Shown: positions 1 through 6,290 of the stretch, in pieces | Layout of the letters: each line of letters begins with the position of its first letter | Position numbering within the stretch: position 1 is the first letter of the stretch | Assembly (NCBI GenBank): GCA_002389505.1 | Contig: DGPA01000024.1 | Coordinates: forward strand, 1 to 7,737 | Origin: Halieaceae bacterium UBA4452 | GTDB taxonomy: Bacteria; Pseudomonadota; Gammaproteobacteria; Pseudomonadales; Halieaceae | Length of the DNA stretch: 7,737 nt | Reading direction: 5' to 3' | The notes under the pieces: generated by a model | The model's input: only the letters and a program-made list of their open reading frames with translations | Database searches by the model: none | Told to the model about the DNA's origin: nothing | Position numbers and translations under genes: made by a program

Positions 1-14
1 CCCTTTATTCTTCC

Positions 15-20
15 TATACT
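15..20 (+). promoter_or_regulatory. Possible -10 element upstream of the lipoprotein gene
   Basis: The hexamer TATACT differs from the sigma-70 -10 consensus at one position and sits in an AT-rich stretch about 80 bases upstream of the lipoprotein start. The matching -35 would fall just outside the window, so the promoter cannot be judged. The rest of 1-100 shows nothing else I can support. Confidence 0.2.
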
Positions 21-100
21 TAGAAAATTTGTGATATACCTTTCATTTCGCCGTGATTTCAGCTCGCGCGCGTTTGATTCGTTCATTTGGGATACGTCCT

Positions 101-580
101 ATGAGATATGTGATGTTGTGTCTGATTCTAGTCGTCAGTGCTGGCTGCGTGACTCAATATGCCGCTCTTAACGAATACGCCAAGGTACAGAATCAATTTG
201 TCATGGGCATGTCCCGGAATGACTTCTACACTCTGGCAGCGCCTGTAATTCAAAACACAACATCAGACGCCCGCCGCGACTCTCAATTTTATGTGGATGA
301 GGGTCGAAAATTTGAAATCGTCTATCTTCGCTCTGGCTGGATTAGCGATGGCGCATCTACAGATGACGAATACACCCCCTTTATCTTTGTCGATGATGTT
401 CCGGTGGCTAAGGGTTGGAAAACGTTGGGGGGCATGAGGGTTACCTCAACCGACATTAAGAAAGCTGAGGCGGGGGCCACAAAAATAGATATTGCGCAAA
501 ACAATAATGGCAGCGGGGGCAATAAGTATTTCAAACCATATTGTCCCCCGAGCAAATACCCAATATATGGCTGCGATTGA
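101..580 (+). CDS. Small predicted lipoprotein, BamE/SmpA-like (tentative)
   Basis: This encodes 159 residues. The start at 101 is chosen because it gives a compact signal peptide (MRYVMLCLILVVSAGC) with GGGA about 8 bases upstream; a GTG at 53 in the same frame would put 16 basic residues in front of it. The lipobox is VSAGC, with Cys16 as the predicted lipidated residue; Ser at -3 is a little unusual. Next comes GMSRNDFYTL (residues 36-45), which resembles the 'GMs..ev' helix start of BamE/SmpA-type small lipoproteins. A strand-rich part follows and ends in TPFIFVDDVPVAKGWKTLGG (about 92-111), a pattern common in these folds. The tail is different: polar, Asn/Gly-rich, and closing with YCPPSKYPIYGC, so Cys148 and Cys158 could form a disulfide in the periplasm. 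I do not recognise a named gene. A lipoprotein call is fairly safe; the BamE-like fold is inference from motif shape. It lies upstream of mutS in the same direction, with a 105-base gap, and no functional link is evident. Confidence 0.7.
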   Translation: MRYVMLCLILVVSAGCVTQYAALNEYAKVQNQFVMGMSRNDFYTLAAPVIQNTTSDARRDSQFYVDEGRKFEIVYLRSGWISDGASTDDEYTPFIFVDDVPVAKGWKTLGGMRVTSTDIKKAEAGATKIDIAQNNNGSGGNKYFKPYCPPSKYPIYGCD

Positions 581-631
581 GCATCACTTTACGGTGTGGA
601 AGAACCCCTGGCAGCACAGAGGTTTCCGAGA

Positions 632-637
632 AAGGAG
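632..637 (+). promoter_or_regulatory. Strong Shine-Dalgarno site of the mutS leader ORF
   Basis: AAGGAG lies 8 bases before the ATG at 646, near-ideal spacing and match. It is the best ribosome site in the lipoprotein-mutS gap, and it serves the 15-codon ORF, not mutS itself, whose ATG is at 686. Confidence 0.55.
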
Positions 638-645
638 AGAGAAGA

Positions 646-693
646 ATGGGAAAGTTTTTCATAGGAGCACTACTCATATGGCCTTATGAGTAA
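646..693 (+). CDS. Possible 15-residue leader peptide overlapping the mutS start
   Basis: The frame ATG(646)...TAA(693) encodes MGKFFIGALLIWPYE, a short hydrophobic peptide. It is preceded by AAGGAG at 8-base spacing. Its last codons overlap the first 8 bases of mutS, so ribosomes finishing here would stop next to the mutS ATG. mutS has no ribosome site at normal distance, which makes translational coupling plausible. The peptide begins like a membrane segment and could be a remnant of a longer gene, a small membrane peptide, or only a coupling device. I know of no named family. Whether it is translated is inference from the ribosome site and the overlap. Confidence 0.4.
   Translation: MGKFFIGALLIWPYE
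663..667 (+). promoter_or_regulatory. Second SD-like site, badly placed for mutS
   Basis: AGGAG ends 18 bases before the mutS ATG at 686, too far for normal use. It is 10 bases before an ATG at 678 that opens a three-codon ORF (Met-Ala-Leu, TGA at 687-689), whose stop overlaps the mutS start as ATGA. So this site too points to re-initiation or coupling at mutS. Confidence 0.35.
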
Positions 694-3256
694 AGAGACT
701 GAAAAAAACGCTCACACACCCATGATGCGCCAATACTTCTCGATGAAGCGCGAACACCCCAGCGAATTATTGTTTTATCGGATGGGCGACTTTTATGAGC
801 TGTTCTACGACGATGCGAAGCTCGCAGCCCAAGTACTCGACATAACGCTGACCGCACGAGGCAAGTCAGCTGGGGAACCAATACCCATGGCCGGTGTCCC
901 CTACCACGCCGCCGAGAACTACCTAGCACGCCTCGTGCGCGCAGGACACTCAGTCGCCATCGCTGAACAAGTGGGCGACCCCGCCACCAGTAAGGGGCCT
1001 GTCGATCGAAAAGTCGTCCGAGTGGTAACACCGGGAACTTTGTCGGATGAATCGCTCCTAGACGCCCAAACAGATGCGCTACTACTGGCACTGTCCCATC
1101 GCGACAACCTCTTTGGATTGGCATGGATCGACGTCGCAAGCGGGCGATTTCTAGTATCAGAAGTCGAAGGTGAAGAGGCCTTGCGCGCCGAAATAGAGCG
1201 GCTCAACCCTGCCGAAGTGTTGATTTCCGAAGGCTGTCAGTACGCCCCTCTCCTCCATCGCACAGGCGTTCGACATCAACCACCTTGGTACTTTGATCAA
1301 GAAGCCTCTGAACGGGCGTTGAACGAACAATTCCAAACCCAAGACTTGCGAGGCTTCGGCTGCCAAGATCTTACCCTGGCGATTAGGTCATCAGGCTGTT
1401 TGTTGGAATACCTTAAGGATACCCAGCGCAGCGACTTGCCGCACTTGCAGGGTATTCGACAGGAGAAACTGTCTGACAGCGTGCAACTCGATGCCGCAAC
1501 CCGTCGAAATTTAGAAATAGACCTCAACCTCACGGGCGGCGAAGAGCACACGCTCTTTAGCGTGATGGCGACGACAGTGACGGCGATGGGCACGCGCCAT
1601 CTCCGTCGGTGGCTAAATCGCCCCCTCAATGATCAGCACGAGCTCGACGCTCGGCTCTGCGCGGTACAGTCGCTGACTGAACAATTTGCTTTTGAAACGC
1701 TCAGAAAATCGTTAGCTCCAGTGGGAGACGTAGAACGGATACTAGGCCGAGTGGCCCTGGGGTCCGCGCGTCCTCGCGACTTGACCCGCCTAGCAGATAC
1801 ACTAACAGCCCTACCCGCCATCCGCAGTACCTGTCTAGGCATCGACAATCTACCAGAGAAATTATCGCAACTCGCCAATGACTTGGGTGACTATCCAGAA
1901 CTGGTTGACGAGCTCGATCGGGCACTGATAGACAATCCACCCGTACTGATCCGTGACGGTGGCGTTATTGCTGAAGGGTATGATGCAGAGCTCGATGAAC
2001 TCCGTAACGTCTCCAAAAATGCCGGTGACTATCTCGTTAAGATCGAGCAAGAGGAACGTGAAGTTACAGGCTTAAGTAGCCTCAAGGTGGGCTATAACCG
2101 TGTCCACGGGTACTACATCGAAATCTCCAGAAGCCAGTCAGAGCAAGCTCCCGATCGGTACATTCGCCGCCAGACGTTGAAAAATGCTGAGCGATTTATC
2201 ACACCCGAGTTGAAGACGTTTGAAGACAAAGCCCTATCGAGTAAATCTCGCGCATTAGCCCGCGAGAAAGCATTGTATGAGAAGCTAATCCATCAGCTGC
2301 GCGTGCATCTGGGCCCCTTGCAGACCACCGCTGCCGCGCTCTGTGACTTAGATGTCCTCGCCTGTTTCGCAGAGCGAGCTACTCTGCTCAACTGGTGCCG
2401 ACCAGAGTTCAGCACATCGGCGCTCATTGACATTCAAGGCGGAAGGCACCCTGTCGTTGAACACATCAATGAGTCGCCTTTTATTGCCAATAGTACTCGG
2501 CTCGATAACAGCCGTCGTATGCTATTAATCACTGGACCTAATATGGGTGGTAAGTCGACCTATATGCGCCAAAACGCGCTCATTGCACTACTCGCTCATG
2601 TTGGCAGTTTTGTCCCTGCAGATCAGGCACGTCTGTCCTTGCTTGACCGAATATTTACGCGTATTGGCTCCTCTGATGATCTGGCATCGGGTCGCTCGAC
2701 CTTTATGGTAGAAATGAGCGAAACCGCCAACATTCTCCACAACGCGACACCACAAAGCTTGGTGCTCATGGATGAGGTGGGTCGCGGTACGAGCACATTC
2801 GATGGCTTAAGCCTGGCTTGGGCCAGCGCCATTGCATTAGCCACGCAAGTCAGAGCATTGACATTGTTTGCGACTCACTATTTTGAGCTGACCGCTTTAC
2901 CTGAACACTATAGTTCGATGGCCAATGTTCACCTCGATGCCACTGAGCACGAAGATCATGTGGTATTCATGCACCACATCCAAGAAGGACCGGCTAACCG
3001 AAGTTTCGGCTTGCAGGTCGCAAAACTGGCGGGAGTTCCCGCCGAGGTCCTGACGGTGGCGCAAGATAAACTCAGCGAGCTCGAAGCTGGCGACACGAAA
3101 ATCCACCTGCCGGCTCCGCTAATACCCAAACAACCTGACTTTTTCCAGATCTCAGCACCACACCCCGCCATTGAGACGCTAAAAGAGTGCGATGTGGATG
3201 CCTTGACGCCCCGGGACGCGCTTGAGTTGCTTTATCGCCTAAAAGATCAGATCTAA
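686..3256 (+). CDS. mutS: DNA mismatch repair ATPase MutS
   Basis: MutS recognises mispairs and small loops in new DNA and recruits MutL. The protein is 856 residues (E. coli MutS: 853) and appears complete. The start at 686 is supported because the opening MSKETEKNAHTPMMRQY aligns end to end with the E. coli start, and an in-frame stop at 662 allows no earlier ATG. The mismatch-reading motif GDFYE is at 34-38, with Phe36 and Glu38 in the E. coli positions. The connector, lever and clamp regions fill the middle. The ATPase domain has Walker A GPNMGGKS at 617-624, Walker B ending in Asp696-Glu697 followed by the signature region GRGTSTFDG, and the switch histidine His731 in ATHYFEL. QPDFF at 816-820 fits a beta-clamp binding pentamer, and the last 25 residues match the C-terminal tetramerisation segment (TPRDALELLYRL). 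No ribosome site lies at normal spacing, so translation may be coupled to the upstream small ORF. Confidence 0.98.
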   Translation: MSKETEKNAHTPMMRQYFSMKREHPSELLFYRMGDFYELFYDDAKLAAQVLDITLTARGKSAGEPIPMAGVPYHAAENYLARLVRAGHSVAIAEQVGDPATSKGPVDRKVVRVVTPGTLSDESLLDAQTDALLLALSHRDNLFGLAWIDVASGRFLVSEVEGEEALRAEIERLNPAEVLISEGCQYAPLLHRTGVRHQPPWYFDQEASERALNEQFQTQDLRGFGCQDLTLAIRSSGCLLEYLKDTQRSDLPHLQGIRQEKLSDSVQLDAATRRNLEIDLNLTGGEEHTLFSVMATTVTAMGTRHLRRWLNRPLNDQHELDARLCAVQSLTEQFAFETLRKSLAPVGDVERILGRVALGSARPRDLTRLADTLTALPAIRSTCLGIDNLPEKLSQLANDLGDYPELVDELDRALIDNPPVLIRDGGVIAEGYDAELDELRNVSKNAGDYLVKIEQEEREVTGLSSLKVGYNRVHGYYIEISRSQSEQAPDRYIRRQTLKNAERFITPELKTFEDKALSSKSRALAREKALYEKLIHQLRVHLGPLQTTAAALCDLDVLACFAERATLLNWCRPEFSTSALIDIQGGRHPVVEHINESPFIANSTRLDNSRRMLLITGPNMGGKSTYMRQNALIALLAHVGSFVPADQARLSLLDRIFTRIGSSDDLASGRSTFMVEMSETANILHNATPQSLVLMDEVGRGTSTFDGLSLAWASAIALATQVRALTLFATHYFELTALPEHYSSMANVHLDATEHEDHVVFMHHIQEGPANRSFGLQVAKLAGVPAEVLTVAQDKLSELEAGDTKIHLPAPLIPKQPDFFQISAPHPAIETLKECDVDALTPRDALELLYRLKDQI

Positions 3257-3268
3257 TAGCGCTACATA

Positions 3269-3297
3269 TTCAAATTTGCTTCGAGTGCAGGTATCCT
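3269..3297 (+). promoter_or_regulatory. Candidate sigma-70 promoter for fdxA
   Basis: TTCAAA (3269-3274) and TATCCT (3292-3297) are separated by 17 bases; each matches 4 of 6 consensus positions. The spacing is ideal but the hexamers are weak. The position, about 30 bases before the fdxA start, would give a very short leader. It is supported only by pattern; fdxA could instead be read through from mutS, which ends 70 bases upstream without a clear terminator. Confidence 0.3.
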
Positions 3298-3301
3298 GCA
3301 C
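3285..3301 (+). repeat. Perfect inverted repeat upstream of fdxA
   Basis: GTGCAGG-TAT-CCTGCAC is a perfect 7-base dyad with a 3-base centre. It extends by two more pairs (3282-3283 with 3303-3304) across one mismatch. No T-run follows, so it is not a standard terminator for mutS. It covers the putative fdxA -10 and ends 12 bases before the fdxA ribosome site, so it could be an operator or an RNA stem in the leader. Confidence 0.5.
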
Positions 3302-3326
3302 CCGGCGTTAAACGAGGATAACGACT

Positions 3327-3650
3327 ATGACATTTGTAGTGGGCGAAGATTGCATCAAGTGCAAACACACCGATTGTGTTGAGGTCTGCCCGGTAGACTG
3401 TTTCTACGAGGGACCCAACTTTCTCGTCATTCATCCAGACGAGTGCATAGATTGTGCATTGTGCGAGCCCGAGTGCCCTGTCGATGCCATTTTCTCAGAG
3501 GATGAATTACCCGCCGACCAGCAAGATTTTCTGGAGCTCAATGCGGAACTGGCCGATATGTGGCCCAATATCACTGAGAAAAAAGACCCGCTGCCCGACG
3601 CACCTGACTGGACAGGCAAGCCCAACAAGCTCGAGCTACTTGAGCGTTAA
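3327..3650 (+). CDS. fdxA: Seven-iron ferredoxin FdxA ([3Fe-4S][4Fe-4S])
   Basis: This is a low-potential electron carrier in the cytoplasm, 107 residues, nearly colinear with Azotobacter vinelandii ferredoxin I (106 residues in the mature form). Cysteines fall at the expected places: Cys9, Cys17 and Cys50 correspond to the [3Fe-4S] ligands, and Cys21, Cys40, Cys43 and Cys46 to the [4Fe-4S] ligands. Cys12 and Cys25 match the two non-ligand cysteines of ferredoxin I. The CxxCxxC run (CIDCALC) is followed by ECP, and the C-terminal half carries the family's conserved segment NITEKKDPLPDAPDW. GAGGA lies 8 bases before the ATG, so the start is secure. The gene follows mutS by 70 bases and converges on nlpD, as in Pseudomonas except that rpoS is absent here. 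Its electron partner is unknown; in this family it is often linked to oxidative stress or NADPH:ferredoxin reductase, which is inference for this organism. Confidence 0.96.
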   Translation: MTFVVGEDCIKCKHTDCVEVCPVDCFYEGPNFLVIHPDECIDCALCEPECPVDAIFSEDELPADQQDFLELNAELADMWPNITEKKDPLPDAPDWTGKPNKLELLER

Positions 3651-3690
3651 GCAAGAATCAGGCGCTTTGGCCAGCAACCTTGCTCCTTCA

Positions 3691-3722
3691 GCACCGGCGT
3701 CTAACGCCGTGCGAGTATTTTT
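3691..3722 (+). terminator. Imperfect intrinsic terminator after fdxA, inside the end of nlpD
   Basis: GCAC(C)GGCG pairs with CGCCGTGC: an 8-pair GC-rich stem with one bulged C and the 5-base loop TCTAA. After a 3-base gap comes TATTTTT. This works in the plus direction for fdxA. The right arm and T-run are the last codons of nlpD on the other strand. Read in the nlpD direction the same hairpin has no T-run after it. Confidence 0.5.
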
Positions 3723-4687
3723 AATGGATCGATAGGCTTACCCCGGCGGCGGATTTCAAAGTGTAATTTCACTGAGTCAGTGCCCGTGCTGCCCATGCGA
3801 GCAATCGCTTGTCCGGCAGAAATAGTGGCACCCTCGGAGACTAGAATCGCATCGTTATGCCCATAGGCGCTGAGATAATCATCGTTGTGCTTAATAATGA
3901 TCAGGGCACCGTAGCCTTTTACCCCAGTTCCCGAGTACACCACTACCCCTCTCGCCGCGGCTTTAACCGGCGTTCCGCGACGACCAGCGATATCGACACC
4001 TTTGTGTAAATTAGTCGAATAAGAACGAATCACCTTGCCCTCGCCCGGCCACAGCCATCGCGCGACCGGCCCCAAGGGCGCGCCTGACGGTCCCCTTGAC
4101 GGCGCTGTAGTGCCGGTGTTGCCGGCACCGCTCTGGCCTGTAGAGGGGGCGTTCTTGGCAGCAACATCTGACTGTTTGGCGGTCGTTCGTAATAGTTGAC
4201 CGATGAAGATGTCATAGGGCGGCGACAGGTCGTTCATAGCCGCCAGCTGACTAGCGCCCATGCCTAGGGTCTTTGACAGGGAGTAGAGGGTATCACCTTT
4301 GGCCACCCTAATGACTGAGGCGTTTGCACCGTTCGGTTTCGCTACGGCACGCTGGTTGGCAGCCCTTGGCGAGGATGGGGTGATAACCCGAGTCTGCAGC
4401 GTTTGCCCCACGTAAATAGCATAGGGGGCGCTGATATGATTAATATCTGCAAGGGTCTTAAAGTGCATGCCCAGTACGAAAGCAATCGACGTCAGGGTGT
4501 CTCCGGTACGCACCGTATAGGGTTGACCTACTATCGCCGCGGATTCGTTTTGCCCAGTTCTCGCATGTCGAGCGCTCGTCGACGTTGAAGACCGTCCGCC
4601 ACTTCGATCTTCTATGGGCGCCGGGGGGTTGTCTGCGCAGGCAACCATAACTACGGCGGTCAGTAATATGACCTGCCGACAATTCAT
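3701..4687 (-). CDS. nlpD: NlpD-type murein hydrolase activator lipoprotein (two LysM, degenerate LytM/M23)
   Basis: NlpD-family lipoproteins bind peptidoglycan in the envelope and switch on the septal amidase AmiC during cell separation. The protein has 328 residues. A short signal segment ends in VVMVAC (Cys17 the likely lipidated residue; Met at -3 is atypical). A Ser/Thr-rich linker follows, then LysM repeats at about 57-100 (YTVRTGDTL...YVGQTL) and 125-168 (IRVAKGDTL...FIGQLL), a second Gly/Thr/Pro linker, and a LytM/M23 domain at about 225-322. Of the zinc-site residues, His228 and Asp232 (HKGVD) and the distal His309 remain, but the first His of HxH is Lys307 (KLH). That should block hydrolysis and fits an activator, not an enzyme. 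GGAG (plus-strand CTCC at 4696-4699) lies 8 bases before the ATG, inside the end of the DUF368 gene; stop and start directly abut (TAAATG). The usual downstream rpoS is missing. Confidence 0.94.
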   Translation of the reverse strand: MNCRQVILLTAVVMVACADNPPAPIEDRSGGRSSTSTSARHARTGQNESAAIVGQPYTVRTGDTLTSIAFVLGMHFKTLADINHISAPYAIYVGQTLQTRVITPSSPRAANQRAVAKPNGANASVIRVAKGDTLYSLSKTLGMGASQLAAMNDLSPPYDIFIGQLLRTTAKQSDVAAKNAPSTGQSGAGNTGTTAPSRGPSGAPLGPVARWLWPGEGKVIRSYSTNLHKGVDIAGRRGTPVKAAARGVVVYSGTGVKGYGALIIIKHNDDYLSAYGHNDAILVSEGATISAGQAIARMGSTGTDSVKLHFEIRRRGKPIDPLKILARR

Positions 4688-5635
4688 TTACTGAACTCCG
4701 ACCGTTTGCACAGAGGCATGGCGATGCATGATCAAGACAAGCGCTGCACCGACTAGTCCAGCGATCAAACACGCTGTCAACTGGTGCTCACCTTGGCTGA
4801 GCGCAAATTCAACCGGCGTTATTGGCTGGGTTTGCAGGATTCGGGTGTGCCCATCCTGATCAACTACCGTGCTGATCACCCGCTGCCATGGCCACAGGGT
4901 CACCAATGATCCCGCTAAAAACCCAATCAACACCGCCATTGTCGCTTGCCGCCGGGAGGAAAGCACCCAGGTTAACGCCTTGGAAAATAGCAATAAGCCC
5001 AACAGGCAACCCAGAGAAAATAAGCCCAACAAGGGCATATCTAGGGTAGTGACTGCTGTAATAACCGGCGCGTACATCCCCAGCAAGAGTAAAATAAAAC
5101 TCCCAGAAATACCGGGCAAAATCATGGCGCAAATCGCTAACAGACCGGCAAAAAAGAAGCCCGGCCCGCCGCTAAAAAACCCTGCGCCCGGGGCGAGACC
5201 AATGGCGATCGCCACCCCGGCACCCAAGCAAAAGCCCCAAATCCCAAACCCACTGCTAATGACACGCTCCTCACGTCCGAGCACATAAATAGAGGCAAGC
5301 ACCAAGCCAAAAAACAAAGACCACAAAGGCAGTGGGTAGCTACGCATCAGTAGGTGAATAATATTTGCGAAAAGAAACACAGACGTGGCCATGCCAGCTA
5401 GGAGTAACAGCAGGAAACGGGCATCGATTTGAAGCGAAAGATTACGCCACTGACCGGTGAACAAAAAACCGACCGTCTGTGCATTTACCGATGACAGTGC
5501 GACCAGTAATCGATCATAGATACCGGTTATCAAGGCGACCGTTCCCCCAGATACTCCGGGCACAATGTCAGCGGCCCCCATAGCCATGCCGCGTAAAAAT
5601 ACCCCGCCAGCGCTCATCTCTCTGGCGCTGTTCAT
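4688..5635 (-). CDS. DUF368 membrane protein, PopT-like undecaprenyl phosphate transporter
   Basis: This is an inner-membrane protein of 315 residues with about eight or more hydrophobic segments. It carries the two hallmark motifs of the DUF368 family: GAADIVPGVSGGT (PGVSGG at 26-31) and CAMILPGISGSF (PGISGS at 174-179), which mark an internal duplication. Members of the family (PopT) have been reported to move undecaprenyl phosphate back to the cytoplasmic face after cell-wall polymer synthesis, a role shared with some DedA proteins. Applying that activity here is inference from the family. The start at 5635 overlaps the pcm stop as ATGA, with GGAG 5 bases upstream (plus-strand CTCC at 5641-5644). 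It abuts nlpD with no gap. A loop near 254-275 is polar and may face the periplasm. The setting, between a protein-repair enzyme and a cell-wall amidase activator and downstream of isoprenoid genes, suits a lipid-carrier role. Confidence 0.88.
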   Translation of the reverse strand: MNSAREMSAGGVFLRGMAMGAADIVPGVSGGTVALITGIYDRLLVALSSVNAQTVGFLFTGQWRNLSLQIDARFLLLLLAGMATSVFLFANIIHLLMRSYPLPLWSLFFGLVLASIYVLGREERVISSGFGIWGFCLGAGVAIAIGLAPGAGFFSGGPGFFFAGLLAICAMILPGISGSFILLLLGMYAPVITAVTTLDMPLLGLFSLGCLLGLLLFSKALTWVLSSRRQATMAVLIGFLAGSLVTLWPWQRVISTVVDQDGHTRILQTQPITPVEFALSQGEHQLTACLIAGLVGAALVLIMHRHASVQTVGVQ

Positions 5636-6267
5636 CCGCGCTCCGTGCCACTGAGCATAGGGACAAATTTAACCGCCTCAATAATCGTCGTTTCGGGTCC
5701 CTCGGCCCCGAGTGTCACCATAACTAACTGCTGAAGCTTGCCACCGATCGGTAAGATAAGACGTCCCTCGGGGGCCAGCTGAGCGATTAATTCAGTCGGC
5801 AGATGCTCTGGAGCCGCAGCACCTAAAATGACATCGAAGGGGCCCTTATCTGCCCATCCTTCCAAACCATCGGCGTGACGGAGCTGTACATTGCGCAGCC
5901 GGAGCGCTCTTATTCGCGCCCGCGAACGATCGAGCAAGCCTTTAATGCGCTCCATAGCGTAGATTTCACCGACCAACGGTGACAACACTGCGGTTTGATA
6001 ACCACAACCACTGCCAATTTCTAACACCTTATTAGGCCGACCGCCTAAGAGCGCCAGTTCAGTCATTCGAGCAACGATATAAGGCTGTGAAATTGTTTGT
6101 CCCCAACCGATAGGCAAAGCGGTATCTTCATAGGCCCGGTGCGCCAATGCTTCATCGACAAACGCATGTCGAGGGGTGGTACGAAGGGTATCTAAGACGG
6201 CGTGATCGCTAATGCCTTGTTCCATAAGCCGTGTAATCAAGCGCTCTCGCGTGCGCTGTGAGGTCAT
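5632..6267 (-). CDS. pcm: Protein-L-isoaspartate O-methyltransferase
   Basis: Pcm methylates L-isoaspartyl residues that form in ageing proteins, using S-adenosylmethionine, and so starts their repair in the cytoplasm. From the chosen start it has 211 residues (E. coli: 208). The start at 6267 is preferred over the in-frame ATG at 6288 because MTSQRTRERLITRL aligns with the E. coli N-terminus and AAGG (plus-strand CCTT at 6275-6278) lies 7 bases before it; the ATG at 6288 has no ribosome site. The substrate-binding signature GQTISQPYIVARMTEL and SAM motif I, VLEIGSGCGYQTAVLS, are intact, as is the C-terminal EAVKFVPML strand. Its stop overlaps the DUF368 start by 4 bases. In most gammaproteobacteria surE lies directly before pcm and overlaps it; here ispF takes that place. 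Confidence 0.95.
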   Translation of the reverse strand: MTSQRTRERLITRLMEQGISDHAVLDTLRTTPRHAFVDEALAHRAYEDTALPIGWGQTISQPYIVARMTELALLGGRPNKVLEIGSGCGYQTAVLSPLVGEIYAMERIKGLLDRSRARIRALRLRNVQLRHADGLEGWADKGPFDVILGAAAPEHLPTELIAQLAPEGRLILPIGGKLQQLVMVTLGAEGPETTIIEAVKFVPMLSGTERG

Positions 6268-6290
6268 GCCAATGCCTTGTTTGTCCATCG

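Noticed and set aside
605..625. Possible hairpin AACCCCT...AGAGGTT after the lipoprotein gene
   Set aside because: Only six pairs with a mismatch and a 10-base loop, and no T-run follows, so I cannot call it a terminator.
492..689. 65-codon plus-strand ORF running from the lipoprotein gene to the mutS start
   Set aside because: Most of it overlaps the lipoprotein in another frame and its composition looks random. Only the nested small starts near its end (646 in another frame, 678 in this frame) have ribosome sites.
684..1139. 151-codon minus-strand ORF opposite the start of mutS
   Set aside because: It lies wholly on the antisense strand of a well-supported gene, is rich in Arg as expected from a shadow frame, and shows no domain or ribosome site.
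3651..3700. Search for a remnant of rpoS
   Set aside because: No frame of these 50 bases resembles the RpoS C-terminus; the stretch is just a short convergent gap.
4869..5288. 139-codon plus-strand ORF opposite the DUF368 gene
   Set aside because: It is the Pro/Lys-rich antisense of hydrophobic codons, a common artefact with no support of its own.
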